Shown: positions 63,622-64,000 of the stretch, in pieces
Numbering within the stretch: the stretch's first letter is position 1
How the letters are laid out: every line of letters begins with the position of its first letter
DNA from: Saksenaea vasiformis B4078
Lineage: Eukaryota > Mucoromycota > Mucoromycetes > Mucorales > Saksenaeaceae
Direction: 5' to 3'
Assembly: GCA_000697055.1 (NCBI GenBank)
Contig: JNDT01002417.1
Location: 1-64,000, forward strand
Length of the DNA: 64,000 nucleotides
Position numbers and translations under genes: made by a program
Notes under the pieces: model-generated
Databases searched by the model: none
The model's input: only the letters and a program-made list of their open reading frames with translations
What the model was told of the DNA's origin: nothing

Positions 63622-64000
63622 CTGGAACCTTTTCTCATTGGTAGCGTCGCATAGAAAGACCTTTATTTCTTCAAGGAAAAAAAAAAAAAAAAGAAAAAAA
63701 AATAAAAAAAAATAAAAAAAGAAAATAAAAAAAATAAAAAAACGTAGAAACTAGGAAACGATGGATCTCTCTTAATAGCTACGTAAAACTAGAGTAATAA
63801 AAATTGGGGAAAAAAACCTCGAAGAAACGAAAGAGTCAACATGCGTAAACACAACATGAATGTCTTCAGTATACACAAATGAATGAACAAATTGAGCATA
63901 GGCTCCGACAAACAATTAAAAAAAAAGGAAGGACAAGGGTAGCAAGAAAGTATAGATGTGTTGTGTGTGTTGTGTGTGCGTGTGTGTGTGTGTGTGTGTG
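63622..64000. repeat. A-rich 3' region of DBR1 and (TG)n microsatellite
   Basis: A-rich tract with AATAAAA units at 63676-63742 and a (TG)n run from about 63957 to the window end. The TG run continues beyond the window. Confidence 0.75.

Overview
The window is eukaryotic nuclear DNA from an early-diverging fungus, most likely Mucoromycota (Mucorales-like). Genes are split by many short GT-AG introns (about 45-70 nt), spacing is tight, and the gene set is fungal: MDV1, EDC3, HAL4-type kinase, ubiquitin-L40 fusion, MGM1 and a PPxY arrestin. The transposon mix (Fanzor/TnpB-like genes, CACTA, MULE and Tc1/mariner) also fits. No tRNA, rRNA or CRISPR array was recognised. All gene models are read by eye from conserved protein blocks and splice signals; start codons and some exon borders are provisional.

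Layout. 1-6 kb is accessory DNA: a diverged repeat pair (40-160, 780-900) and a nearly full-length Fanzor-type (TnpB-like RNA-guided nuclease) pseudogene at 2314-5705. 6-23 kb holds ordinary genes: a METTL23-like methyltransferase, UVSSA, a small unknown gene, MDV1, an RmlB-type NDP-sugar 4,6-dehydratase, an arrestin-related adaptor and a TBRG1-like FYR-domain protein. 23.7-26.6 kb has a second, 5'-truncated Fanzor followed by a Tc1/mariner element with 43-bp inverted repeats. A bHLH factor follows (27.6-29.5 kb). 30.5-36.7 kb is a transposon cluster: a CACTA element (30518-34952), a TnpB/Fanzor2-type zinc-ribbon tail directly against its right end, and a broken MULE transposase. 38-64 kb is dense housekeeping: HAL4-like kinase, ubiquitin-L40, EDC3, MGM1, RPL10A, a small probable mitochondrial protein, PP2A catalytic subunit, SNF2/STH1-type remodeller, a short unknown protein, a TCERG1/URN1-like WW-FF protein and the lariat debranching enzyme DBR1.

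Most interesting signal. There are three Fanzor/TnpB-like remnants of at least two lineages. The two related copies share only a short nucleotide element at their 3' ends: a perfect 6-bp hairpin (GGCAGT/ACTGCC) that starts in the last codons and overlaps the TAA stop. A guide-RNA (omega/fRNA) scaffold would be expected at this place for this nuclease family. The main copy has three in-frame stops in its N-terminal half, yet keeps its RuvC-I Asp, zinc-ribbon cysteines and RuvC-III Asp.

Functional themes among host genes: mitochondrial dynamics (MDV1 fission adaptor, MGM1 fusion dynamin), mRNA processing and decay (DBR1, TCERG1-like, EDC3), and transcription-coupled repair and chromatin (UVSSA, SNF2). 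There is no evidence that these act as a cluster.
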